Shown piece by piece: positions 1 to 6,439 of a stretch of 10,965 bases of DNA; within the stretch, counting starts at the first letter, position 1, and every line of letters begins with the position of its first letter. Source of the DNA: Spirochaetota bacterium. GTDB taxonomy: Bacteria > Spirochaetota > UBA4802 > JAFGJZ01. Location of the stretch: positions 1 to 10,965 of the forward strand of contig JAEWVL010000052.1 of the NCBI GenBank assembly GCA_023396665.1. Reading direction: 5' to 3'. A model generated the notes under the pieces. The model made no database searches. It was not told the DNA's origin and worked only from the letters and a program-made list of their open reading frames with translations. The position numbers and the translations under genes were made by a program.

Positions 1-2
1 AT

Positions 3-923
3 TGTACCGTCCGTGACGGCGGTCTTATGAACAACTGGCAGTTTTCAGATGCATTTGTGAAAGGTATTTACAACGCCTGTGTTGCATCGGGGGTTGATTA
101 TATGGAAATCGGTTATCTAAGCAGCAAAGACGCTTTTGATGATTCGGTTGTCGGCCCTCTCAAATTCTGTGAAGAGAAATATCTTCGCAAAATAGTCGGA
201 GACAACGCAAGCGATCTTAAACTTTCGGCAATGGTTGATATCGGACGAATTCGCCCTGAAGAGATACCGCAAAAAAGCGAGACCGTTTTGGATATGATAC
301 GGGTCGCATGCTATGTGCATCAGATGGATAAAGCGATATACCTTGCCGAGCATTGTCTGGACAAGGGCTATGAAGTGACCGTCAATCTGATGGCTCTGTC
401 GAAGGTTATGGAACGCGATCTTGATGAGGCTCTGAACGATGTTGCGAAATCATGTATTCCCGTGTTCTATCTCGTTGACAGCTTCGGAAGCATGTATTGC
501 GAGCAGATTCAGGATTATGCCCGGAAATATCATGCCGCTTTGCCCGGAAAAACTATTGGTATTCATGCACATAACAATATGCAGCTCGCCTTTTCGAACA
601 CGATAAGCGCAATCATAGAAAATTGCAACTATCTCGACGCGACGATGCTCGGTCTCGGCCGAGGGGCGGGAAACTGTCCTCTCGAAACGCTAATCATGTT
701 TCTGAAGAATCCGAAATATCGTCTATTGCCGATTCTTCAGGCAATACAGGATCATGTCGCCCCAATGCAGCAAAATATCGATTGGGGCTATCATATCCCC
801 TACATGATAAGCGGAGCGTTGAATGAACATCCACGAGAGTCAATGAACTGGATGGAATCTGACAAAAAAAACGATATCGTCGGCTTCATGAAGAGCATGC
901 ACGATTACGATACTCTGGAATAG
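3..923 (+). CDS. HMGL-like (DRE-TIM) aldolase domain protein, 5'-truncated by window edge
   Basis: The open frame runs from the left edge, and its first codons read CTVRDGGLMNNWQF. This is the DRE-TIM metallolyase signature (R-D-G-G, first strand of the TIM barrel), which in relatives reads like CTLRDGGYxNNWxF. The ATG at 27 is therefore internal and the true start lies upstream of the window, probably only a few codons away. Counting from that ATG, HAHNN at about residues 180-184 supplies the metal-binding His-x-His pair near the barrel C-terminus, and GLGRGAGNCPLE (about 207-218) is the conserved glycine loop next to it. The family (4-hydroxy-2-oxovalerate aldolase, HMG-CoA lyase, isopropylmalate/homocitrate synthase) does divalent-metal-dependent C-C bond cleavage or formation on 2-oxo acids. 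The substrate cannot be told here; stand-alone proteins of this type often sit in surface-polysaccharide or accessory loci. No regulatory domain follows. It ends in TAG with no clear terminator. Confidence 0.85.
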   Translation, partial: CTVRDGGLMNNWQFSDAFVKGIYNACVASGVDYMEIGYLSSKDAFDDSVVGPLKFCEEKYLRKIVGDNASDLKLSAMVDIGRIRPEEIPQKSETVLDMIRVACYVHQMDKAIYLAEHCLDKGYEVTVNLMALSKVMERDLDEALNDVAKSCIPVFYLVDSFGSMYCEQIQDYARKYHAALPGKTIGIHAHNNMQLAFSNTISAIIENCNYLDATMLGLGRGAGNCPLETLIMFLKNPKYRLLPILQAIQDHVAPMQQNIDWGYHIPYMISGALNEHPRESMNWMESDKKNDIVGFMKSMHDYDTLE

Positions 924-1101
924 ATCAGTATTATGTTTGACTTTAAGGCATTATCGGTGTTTATTTTTTTCAGCAATTTGCCGAAATTCCCCAGCTTAAG
1001 ACCACGATGGACTTCAGCTGGAGACTGTTAGACAATAAAACAAGTTCTACACTACAAGCGCATCTGTTCTTATTAGGATGCACAAACGGAGAGGTGATCA
1101 G

Positions 1102-1794
1102 GTGCGTGCAGCAATATTCATTGACGGAGCTTATTTTCTCAGTTTTTTTAAGAAGTATGACGCACTACCGAAGTATGAGAATCTTGCGGATTATTTTTTA
1201 GGGCCTATACGAAAGACAGTGCAGCTAGATCTGCTTCGCTGTTATTTCTATTATTGCGCCCCCTGGATGTCTCTCGATCCCACCGACAATGAAAAAAAGC
1301 GCATGGAAGAACACGAGCTTTTCATGGGTGAAATCACGAAGCTTGAACGTTGGGCTGTCAGACTTGGAAAGCTGCAGCGGCGTCGTGACGGATATAAGGA
1401 ATACTATGAGCAAAAACGGGTGGATGTTCTTCTCTCTGTTGACATGGTACGACATTCAGCCGCCGGACACATACAACATGCGATTGTTGTTGCCGGTGAC
1501 AGCGATTTTATTCCAGCAATTGAAGCCACTAAGGATTCCGGAGCAACCGTGACTCTCTGGTACGGCGAGGAAAATACCGTACACAAAGATCTTTTGAGCC
1601 TGGCTGATAGCGTCAATCAGATGAACATCAAGAAGATACCCAAGCAACCGATCAAAGCTTCGAAAAAAATTGAAAAACAGCGCGAGATGTTGAAAAAACA
1701 ACATGATGATGACTCGGCAGCCAAAAACATCTCTACAAATACCGCTAATGCAAAAACTAATCAAAAACCGAGAAGATGGAAAAGCCGGGGTTAA
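1102..1794 (+). CDS. NYN-domain (PIN-like, LabA/DUF88 type) putative ribonuclease
   Basis: The start chosen is GTG 1102, not ATG 1078: GGAGAGG at 1088-1094 lies 7 nt upstream of the GTG, whereas the ATG has only AGG touching it. With this start the 230-residue protein opens MRAAIFIDGAYF, the usual NYN opening with the first catalytic Asp (D8). Further acidic residues fall where a metal-dependent PIN/NYN nuclease needs them: D108 and D114 in VDVLLSVDMV, and D133 and D135 in VVAGDSDFIPAI. After the domain (about 1-172) comes a Lys/Gln/Asn-rich low-complexity tail (about 177-230) with many KK and RR pairs, possibly RNA-binding or disordered. NYN proteins are predicted or shown to cut RNA, but no target is visible here. 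It stands alone, with 178 nt to the preceding aldolase gene, and a hairpin overlaps its stop codon. Fold assignment is secure; enzymatic activity is inference. Confidence 0.85.
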   Translation: MRAAIFIDGAYFLSFFKKYDALPKYENLADYFLGPIRKTVQLDLLRCYFYYCAPWMSLDPTDNEKKRMEEHELFMGEITKLERWAVRLGKLQRRRDGYKEYYEQKRVDVLLSVDMVRHSAAGHIQHAIVVAGDSDFIPAIEATKDSGATVTLWYGEENTVHKDLLSLADSVNQMNIKKIPKQPIKASKKIEKQREMLKKQHDDDSAAKNISTNTANAKTNQKPRRWKSRG

Positions 1795-1818
1795 GGCCTC
1801 CCCGGTTCCGCTATTTTG
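1783..1818 (+). terminator. Candidate intrinsic terminator after the NYN gene
   Basis: An 8-bp stem (AGCCGGGG at 1783-1790 with CCCCGGTT at 1800-1807, one G-U pair) encloses a 9-nt loop containing the TAA stop. The following U-tract is weak (CTATTTTGTT) and about 5-6 nt from the stem, so termination may be inefficient or the hairpin may instead stabilise the 3' end. Confidence 0.45.
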
Positions 1819-2054
1819 TTCACTCCAGTATCATTTCCTCTGCTAAATTCAACGCATTAAGCCGCACATTTATTGTAATAAGCAGTATCAAAGAACTCCC
1901 GGCATGAGCATTATAATATCCAGCACAATAGAGCGTATAGAACAAGATAAGCTGTTTTCTTCAAATATATTCCAATATAGAAAATATATTGCATTATTAT
2001 TCTTCTGTGGAATTACTTGTCATATCGCTCATCAATATTAACAAACGGTTACCT
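1808..2054. other. Intergenic region upstream of the first XRE gene
   Basis: No gene is visible. The stretch holds a 9-bp direct repeat AAATATATT at 1963-1971 and 1982-1990 (19-bp period, about two helical turns), 65-92 bp before the XRE start. It could be an operator or promoter region. No convincing -35/-10 pair was found. Confidence 0.3.
2043..2054 (+). promoter_or_regulatory. Leader box shared with the convergent paralogue (AAACGGTTACCT)
   Basis: AAACGGTTACCT directly precedes the ATG. The paralogue has AAACGGTTTACC in the same place. The core AAC-G-GTT is an inverted repeat, so this may be a conserved operator overlapping the ribosome-binding region, or merely a remnant of the gene duplication. 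Confidence 0.35.
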
Positions 2055-2423
2055 ATGAATATTGGGAAAAACATTGTATTTGCCAGAAAACGCATTGCAA
2101 TGTCTCAGGAAGTTCTGGCTGAAAAAACAGGAATAAGCAAAAACAGGCTGCGTAACATTGAAAATGGTAACATACGGCCGCGAAGTAACGAGATTACTGT
2201 TATTGCGCATACACTGAACATTCCCGTTTATAATTTTGAAAGTACAGGGCGTGATTGTGATGAGTTGAAACAGTTCTCCGAATCTGAAATAGCGACAGCA
2301 ATAATCGAAAGATTAGCACTTATTGAAATGCTGGAACCTGGGGAGAAAAAAGCGATCATCACTATCATTGATTCAATGATTTCCAAAAAAGAAATTGAAG
2401 ATCTCTTACGTAAAGATGAATGA
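2055..2423 (+). CDS. XRE-family helix-turn-helix regulator (122 aa), paralogue of the minus-strand gene at 2432
   Basis: The protein has an N-terminal Cro/C1-type HTH (about residues 3-60): IGKNIVFARKRIAMSQEVLA, then EKTGISKNRLRNIENG, where the S-x-x-x-L-x-x-I-E-N-G recognition-helix pattern is typical. A short linker leads to a C-terminal helical segment, LIEMLEPGEKKAIITIIDSM (about 90-109), ending in ISKKEIEDLLRKDE. An in-frame ATG at 1989 would add 22 residues. ATG 2055 is chosen because the product then begins MNIGKNI, matching MDIGKKI of the convergent paralogue, and because the bases before both ATGs are also similar. The Shine-Dalgarno is poor (only ACGG), so translation may be weak. 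It should bind DNA as a dimer, probably via the conserved C-terminal helix. No phage integrase, toxin or restriction gene is beside it, so its target is unknown and may be itself or its paralogue. Confidence 0.85.
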   Translation: MNIGKNIVFARKRIAMSQEVLAEKTGISKNRLRNIENGNIRPRSNEITVIAHTLNIPVYNFESTGRDCDELKQFSESEIATAIIERLALIEMLEPGEKKAIITIIDSMISKKEIEDLLRKDE

Positions 2424-2431
2424 TTGTTATC

Positions 2432-2797
2432 TCATTTCGCCCGACTCTTCAACAGATCGGTGATTCTCTTTTTCGTTATCATCGCATCTATTACCGTAAT
2501 AAGCGCATCCCTGTCATTTTTGTCCAGGGCATCAATAAGACGCAGTTTCTCATAAAGTCCGGTTCCACGGCTCTCATCTTTTTGTGTTTCCGAATGTACG
2601 GGATCAAAAGCTATGAGGTAATCCAGTGAAATGTGTAAAGCATCGGCAATCTTTACCAGAGTGTCAATAGATGGTTTGTTAAAGCCGTTTTCAATCTTGC
2701 TCAGTTTTGTGCCTTTGATCCGGATAATCTCGGCTAATTCCCCCTGTGAGTAGTTTTGCCTTTTTCGCAAGATCTGAATTTTTTTGCCAATATCCAT
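2432..2797 (-). CDS. XRE-family helix-turn-helix regulator (121 aa), paralogue of the plus-strand gene at 2055
   Basis: The protein starts MDIGKKIQILRKRQNYSQGE and carries a full Cro/C1-type HTH (about residues 3-62) with LSKIENGFNKPS at the recognition helix and LVKIADALHISLDYLI closing the domain, all very typical of XRE proteins. After a charged linker (about 63-80), the segment LRLIDALDKNDRDALITVID (about 84-103) and AMITKKRITDLL repeat the pattern seen in the plus-strand paralogue (LALIEMLEPGEKKAIITIID, SMISKKEIEDLL). AGAGGA lies about 11 nt before the ATG and is a better ribosome-binding site than that of its partner. The two genes meet tail-to-tail with 8 bp between stop codons and no visible terminator, so their transcripts may overlap. 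This copy looks more canonical than the other one. Hetero-dimerisation or mutual repression is possible but is inference. Confidence 0.87.
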   Translation of the reverse strand: MDIGKKIQILRKRQNYSQGELAEIIRIKGTKLSKIENGFNKPSIDTLVKIADALHISLDYLIAFDPVHSETQKDESRGTGLYEKLRLIDALDKNDRDALITVIDAMITKKRITDLLKSRAK

Positions 2798-2809
2798 GGT
2801 AAACCGTTT
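2798..2809 (-). promoter_or_regulatory. Leader box shared with the convergent paralogue (AAACGGTTTACC)
   Basis: Read on the minus strand, AAACGGTTTACC sits immediately before the ATG; AAAC-G-GTTT is a perfect 4+4 inverted repeat. It matches AAACGGTTACCT before the paralogous gene, suggesting a shared operator or duplication remnant. Confidence 0.35.
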
Positions 2810-3229
2810 CCTCTGTAAATACTCAAATATAAAACATATGCATAACAGTGATAACGATCATATCTTACTTAACCCATAGCCGTTTTAGTAAACGAATTAT
2901 TCGTTTTTTTTTGAAATATGATATTCACAATTGGATTTTTTGTATCAATATTATTCTTTATTAGAATATTATTAATGACAGAAAAGATCATTTACTATAT
3001 TATAACAATAATTCAGGCACTTGAATTTTTTTTGTCAAAATAATCGGAAAATTTTGTATAAATACATTCCGATGTGAATGAAAAAATTACCGGTTTTATA
3101 TGTGAAAAATCAACAATACGATCACTTCAAGGTGCGAAACATTGATTTACAGACGGCAATCTACATAAAGACTATATATATGCCCAAAGTCACACATCGG
3201 CGCTGCGGTAATACCGGGGTTTTGCGACA
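2810..3229. other. AT-rich intergenic region, about 420 bp
   Basis: No gene with coding character is visible on either strand. It contains the palindrome at 2890-2906 followed by a T-run, and a direct repeat AATATTATT at 2947-2955 and 2965-2973 (18-bp period). Presumably it holds the promoters for the minus-strand XRE gene and the plus-strand receiver remnant, but I could not assign clear -35/-10 pairs. Confidence 0.4.
2890..2912. repeat. 8+8 bp palindrome with adjoining T-run (operator or terminator-like)
   Basis: AAACGAAT-T-ATTCGTTT is a perfect inverted repeat around one central base, and the right arm runs into nine consecutive T (2904-2912). As an RNA hairpin the loop would be very tight and the stem AT-rich, and no plus-strand gene ends just upstream. 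An operator about 90 bp upstream of the XRE start at 2797 is therefore at least as likely as a terminator. Confidence 0.4.
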
Positions 3230-3430
3230 ATGAAAGAAAAAGAAATGCTTCAGACCAAAATTCTGCTCGTTGAAGATGACACGATAACAGCCAATGACAC
3301 GAAGCGATTACTCGACAACATGGGATATACCGTTATGCGGCAATCATTAAACTTTTTCTTTCTTGTCGGCGTAAAACTGGCAATTATTGATTTACCTGTA
3401 TATATTTATATTTCTGGAAAACAGGATTAA
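3230..3430 (+). pseudogene. Truncated response-regulator receiver domain remnant (66 aa)
   Basis: Residues 8-35 read as the beginning of a CheY-like receiver: TKILLVEDDTITANDTKRLL gives strand 1 with the acidic pocket (E-D-D) and helix 1, followed by DNMGYTV entering strand 2. After GYTV the similarity fails and the frame ends after 66 residues, about half the roughly 120 a complete receiver needs. The later stretch VKLAIIDLP looks vaguely like strand 3 with its phospho-acceptor Asp, which would fit an internal deletion, but this is weak. There is no good Shine-Dalgarno. The next gene, 95 bp on, encodes a histidine-kinase-like protein, and receiver and HisKA_2 kinase modules are often paired or fused in spirochaetes and related bacteria, so this may be what remains of that partner. 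A functional mini-protein cannot be excluded. Confidence 0.6.
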
Positions 3431-3525
3431 ACAAAAGCCCATGTGTGTTTTCAGGTATAAATCAATGGCTGTCTGGCGGAGATTATACCCAATCCACTTT
3501 CCAGACTCTTTTTCAGGAAAAATGA

Positions 3526-4299
3526 ATGAAAAGTGCTATCAAAATTTCCGGAATTTATCTTCTGCTTGCGGCATCATGGATTCTCATATCTGACAAGATT
3601 ATTCTGCTGTTCTCACCTCGAGCAGAATCTCTGATACGTTATTCAATGTTCAAGGGAATATTCTTTGTTACCGTAACCAGTATATTCATTTTTCTGCTGG
3701 TTTTCAGCGAAATAAACCGTCGTAATAAACTCATCAAAGAATTGAACGGCGAGCTCTTGCTAAAAAAACAGCTTATTCGTGAACTGCATCACCGGATATT
3801 AAACAATCTGCAGATTGTTGTAAGCCTGTTCAATGATAATGAAGATTCGGATTATTCAGAAAAAACGAGAAATCGCATCATCGGCAGATTGTTTTCCATG
3901 AAATCGGTTTTCGCCATTGTTTACAATACAGAGGATATGAAAAACATAAAGCTTAGCGATGTTCTGAAGGAGTATTGCAATTACTATCCCGGCAAATTCA
4001 AACTCATTATTGATTCTCTGTACTGTGATAGAAAGCTTTCCGTTGAACATGTCGTAACCGTAATGATCGTCATAGATATCGTTCGCTATCTTTTTTCGGA
4101 CAATGACACTGTAGCCATACGACTGAAACAGGACAATACCGTTACACTAAACTCCGAGTTGCAGAGTGATATTCTCACTGTTACAGATAAGGATTCAGAG
4201 CTACTTGCCATGCTTTTACGATCTATAGGATCCGATCTGTCCATAGATGAAGCTGATAACAGTGCCACCGTTAAGATTCCTGCAGAAATGCTCTCCTGA
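3526..4299 (+). CDS. Membrane HisKA_2-type histidine-kinase-like protein with degenerate ATPase domain
   Basis: The 257-residue protein starts at ATG 3526, with AGGA at 3515-3518 giving suitable spacing. Two membrane helices (about 7-29 and 44-60) flank a short outer loop; the opening ISGIYLLLAASWILISDKII matches a two-helix sensor seen at the N-terminus of many hybrid kinases. A short coiled segment (62-82) leads to the HisKA_2 dimerisation/phospho-acceptor helix RELHHRILNNLQIVVSLF (85-102) with H88/H89; the family consensus is HHRxKNNLQ, so Lys is replaced by Leu. The rest (about 105-252) aligns by eye with a HATPase, but its ATP-binding motifs are gone. The N-box position reads VIDIVRYLF instead of NELVxNALKH, the G1 box DxGxG reads DKDSE, and the glycines of the GLGL segment are missing (LLAMLLRSIG). 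It is probably a pseudokinase or phosphotransfer/dimer partner, or a decaying gene. The upstream receiver is truncated too. Confidence 0.75.
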   Translation: MKSAIKISGIYLLLAASWILISDKIILLFSPRAESLIRYSMFKGIFFVTVTSIFIFLLVFSEINRRNKLIKELNGELLLKKQLIRELHHRILNNLQIVVSLFNDNEDSDYSEKTRNRIIGRLFSMKSVFAIVYNTEDMKNIKLSDVLKEYCNYYPGKFKLIIDSLYCDRKLSVEHVVTVMIVIDIVRYLFSDNDTVAIRLKQDNTVTLNSELQSDILTVTDKDSELLAMLLRSIGSDLSIDEADNSATVKIPAEMLS

Positions 4300-4320
4300 G
4301 TCACTTACTCAAAATTATAC

Positions 4321-4352
4321 TTGACCGTTACGCTATTTCGGTAGAATACAAT
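4321..4352 (+). promoter_or_regulatory. Candidate sigma-70 promoter for the membrane protein gene
   Basis: TTGACC at 4321-4326 is a near-consensus -35. TAGAAT at 4342-4347 (15-nt spacer) or the overlapping TACAAT at 4347-4352 (20-nt spacer) could serve as -10. Neither spacer is ideal, so this is only a candidate. It lies about 50-80 bp before the ATG at 4401. Confidence 0.35.
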
Positions 4353-4400
4353 ACTTCGCATATAGTATAGCATTTCTATTCTGGTTCAGGAGCAGTACAT

Positions 4401-4916
4401 ATGAAAAAATCGATCGGTGTTACAATAACGGCACTATTTTTTATCATCTTGTTTTTTGCGATGCTTGTTCTGTCAGTTATTTATGGCGGCATTGTTATTT
4501 TCGCGCAAGGTAACCCAGGCGCATCATTTTGGTTGAAAGCGATTGTAGCGGTGTTCCAGTTTCTATTTCCGAAAATGAAGCTGTTCATCCTTATCGCAAT
4601 TCTTTTTTCTGCGATGGGATTATTCGTTTCTGTTGCTCTCATGCGTCGAATTCAATGGTCACGTTTTCTGTTTGTTACTATTTCAATTCTTCTGTTTTGC
4701 TGGTATATTTACAGACTTTACGTCATATACACAAACGAGCCGATGTTTGTGTCTGTAAAGGCTATCTTCGGTTCCAATCCGGCAACGCGTATTATTTCTC
4801 TTATCTATTATGCAGGATCAATAGTCATCATCGCTTTTGAAGTGATACTGGCTTTTGTGATCAAATCGCTGACATCGAAAAAAGCTGCGCTTGATTTTTC
4901 CGCTAAAAGTGAGTAA
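4401..4916 (+). CDS. Small integral membrane protein, four predicted helices, unknown function
   Basis: The 171-residue protein starts at ATG 4401, with AGGAG at 4388-4392 and an 8-nt spacer. Hydrophobic segments at about residues 7-34, 59-80, 88-111 and 131-155 indicate four membrane helices. MRRIQWSRF (81-89) forms a positively charged loop between helices 2 and 3, and the N-terminal KK and C-terminal SKK are also positive, so both ends are probably cytoplasmic. An amphipathic stretch (about 42-57) follows helix 1. No catalytic motif or known family was recognised. The general form (hydrophobic four-helix, Arg-rich loop, about 170 aa) resembles many uncharacterised 'hypothetical membrane protein' families. 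It is the only gene between its candidate promoter and the hairpin after its stop, so it is probably monocistronic. The hairpin at 4924-4949 faces mainly the minus strand but could also slow plus-strand transcription. Confidence 0.7.
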   Translation: MKKSIGVTITALFFIILFFAMLVLSVIYGGIVIFAQGNPGASFWLKAIVAVFQFLFPKMKLFILIAILFSAMGLFVSVALMRRIQWSRFLFVTISILLFCWYIYRLYVIYTNEPMFVSVKAIFGSNPATRIISLIYYAGSIVIIAFEVILAFVIKSLTSKKAALDFSAKSE

Positions 4917-4949
4917 ATAAAAAGAACGGCGGAATTTTCTCCGCCGTTC
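4916..4949 (-). terminator. Strong intrinsic terminator of the BMP lipoprotein gene
   Basis: A perfect 10-bp GC-rich stem (GAACGGCGGA at 4924-4933 with TCCGCCGTTC at 4940-4949) has a 6-nt loop. On the minus strand it is followed at once by TTTTTATTT. It lies 28 bp beyond the minus-strand stop at 4978 and just after the plus-strand stop at 4916. The U-tract exists only in the minus-strand direction. Confidence 0.88.
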
Positions 4950-4977
4950 CGTAATGAATATCAATTCTCCAGTATTA

Positions 4978-5997
4978 TTAAAGCGACTCTTTCACTTTAA
5001 TGTCACCGGATTTGATTTTACCCTCAATCTCTTTCAACTTCACAAGTGCGTCCGGTGAAATTCTGTCTTTAGAAAATTCAAAATCCGTTGTTCCGACTCC
5101 GCCTTCGGCAACACCGAAAGAGTATATCTTTCCGTTAAATTTCCCCTCTTTTACATCTTTGACCGTATTGAAAACGGCTACATCCACATATTTCATCATG
5201 GAAGTCAAAATAGTTCCAGGCACTATTCCGTCCTGGTTTGAATCAACACCGATTGCCCAGACTTTCTTGTCATCTGCAAGGTTTTCGTTGTATTCCTTAC
5301 ATGCCTCAAAAACACCCGCCCCTGTCGCACCGGCCGCATGATAGACAACATCACATCCCTGTTTCAGTAGCGTCAAGGTGTTCTCTTTGCCTTTTACAGG
5401 ATCGTTAAATGGATTCGAGGATGTCGTGTAGAGGGCGATAATCTTTGCATCCGGATTAACATAGTGAACGCCCTGCTCATAACCGGCCTGAAATTTTCTG
5501 ATAAGGGGGACATCCATACCTCCGATAAAACCGATGCTACCCGTTTTCGAAACCATTGCGGCAATCGCGCCGACAAGAAATGATCCCTCATGCTCTTTAA
5601 AGGTAAGTGAAGCCACATTCGGCAATTCGATAACCGAATCGACGATTGCAAATTTTACATCCGGAAACTCTTTCGCTACCTTCTCGCACGAGTCATGCAT
5701 GAGAAAGCCTATTGCAAATACGACATCATATCCCGCTTCTGCATACTGGCGAAGAAACTGTTCGTCTTCGGCGGGTGATTGCGGCTCAACGTAATTGAAT
5801 TCGATTCCGAGATCTTTTTTTGCCATTTCAAGACCACGATAGGCAGCATCATTAAACGACTTGTCCCCTAATCCGCCTATTGAAAGAACAATACCGACCT
5901 TTAGTGATTTTGAATCTGAACTGTCTCCCTTCTTTCCACATCCTGTCATTGTCAGGAGTGTAATCAGGGCCAGAACCAAAGCGATCGTTTTTTTCAT
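4978..5997 (-). CDS. BMP-family (TmpC/PnrA/Med-like) nucleoside-binding lipoprotein
   Basis: The start at 5997 gives 339 residues; a longer frame to 6048 lacks a ribosome-binding site, whereas GAGAGG lies about 9 nt before 5997. A lipoprotein signal peptide (KK, then a hydrophobic core) ends in the lipobox LTMTGC with Cys20, followed by a flexible GKKGDSSDSK linker. The periplasmic-binding-protein body begins KVGIVLSIGGLGDKSFNDAA (33-52), the hallmark of the Bmp family; GFIGGMDVPLIRKFQAGYEQG further on and GVDSNQDG in the C-terminal lobe fit as well. Relatives such as Treponema PnrA/TmpC bind purine nucleosides for an ABC importer, so a nucleoside ligand is likely but not proven. No ATPase or permease gene lies beside it, so the transporter, if any, is encoded elsewhere. 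It is transcribed alone and ends at a strong terminator. Confidence 0.92.
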   Translation of the reverse strand: MKKTIALVLALITLLTMTGCGKKGDSSDSKSLKVGIVLSIGGLGDKSFNDAAYRGLEMAKKDLGIEFNYVEPQSPAEDEQFLRQYAEAGYDVVFAIGFLMHDSCEKVAKEFPDVKFAIVDSVIELPNVASLTFKEHEGSFLVGAIAAMVSKTGSIGFIGGMDVPLIRKFQAGYEQGVHYVNPDAKIIALYTTSSNPFNDPVKGKENTLTLLKQGCDVVYHAAGATGAGVFEACKEYNENLADDKKVWAIGVDSNQDGIVPGTILTSMMKYVDVAVFNTVKDVKEGKFNGKIYSFGVAEGGVGTTDFEFSKDRISPDALVKLKEIEGKIKSGDIKVKESL

Positions 5998-6439
5998 ACA
6001 GTTATACCTCTCTTTATAATCCGGTGGAATTTGTTTTGATGACAGCAAATGTCAAATTAATTTTATAATACATTGCTGTTCAGACTGACGTATACAGAAA
6101 ACCTCTCTTGATTAATCTTTGCGGATCGAAACTCGAATAATTCCGATGAAAAGCAATATATTATTCCAGCTGTTGGTCTTATTCGGGATTTCCTGTTAAT
6201 ATATGGTAACAAAAAACAAAAATCTACTATTACTTTATCTGTTAACTGTGAATAATTGATGTAAATAAAACATTTTGATCATTTTTCTCAATTTGTTCGT
6301 TTTTTTGATAAAAGGATAACGATGATGCTTTCCCGTCTTCAAACTGTAACTGTGCACCCATTAATCGTTTACAGCAAATATATCGCTATGTCAATGCCAT
6401 TGATGAGAACATATCAAAAATAGCCAGGAGGTAGCTGCT
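5998..6439. other. Divergent intergenic region (BMP gene minus, GNAT gene plus)
   Basis: No gene is visible in 442 bp. It holds a small inverted repeat TGACA-GCAAA-TGTCA at 6040-6054, which on the minus strand overlaps a perfect TTGACA about 45 bp upstream of the BMP start (no good -10 at 16-18 bp from it). It also carries one copy of the 81-nt repeated element (6113-6193) and a long AT-rich tract before the GNAT gene. I see no purine riboswitch core. Confidence 0.4.
6113..6193. repeat. Copy 1 of an 81-nt intergenic inverted-arm element
   Basis: The left part begins TAATCTTTGC and contains the arm GAAACTCGAATAA (6128-6140). A right arm TTATTCGGGATTTCC starts at 6179 after a 38-nt spacer. The element aligns without gaps to 8468-8548: 29 of the first 37 bases, 12 of the 15 right-arm bases and about 50 of 81 overall by hand count. 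In this copy the arms pair imperfectly. It lies about 115 bp upstream of the BMP start and about 250 bp upstream of the GNAT start. Confidence 0.6.

Noticed and set aside
1078..1101. ATG 1078 as start of the NYN gene
   Set aside because: No properly spaced Shine-Dalgarno; GTG 1102 has GGAGAGG at 7 nt and gives the usual family N-terminus.
5998..6048. Longer start for the BMP lipoprotein (17 extra residues)
   Set aside because: The extension lacks a ribosome-binding site and would bury the signal peptide; the start at 5997 has GAGAGG and gives a normal lipobox position.
5998..6112. Purine riboswitch in the BMP gene leader
   Set aside because: I could not find the three-way-junction core or its conserved loop sequences in the minus-strand leader.
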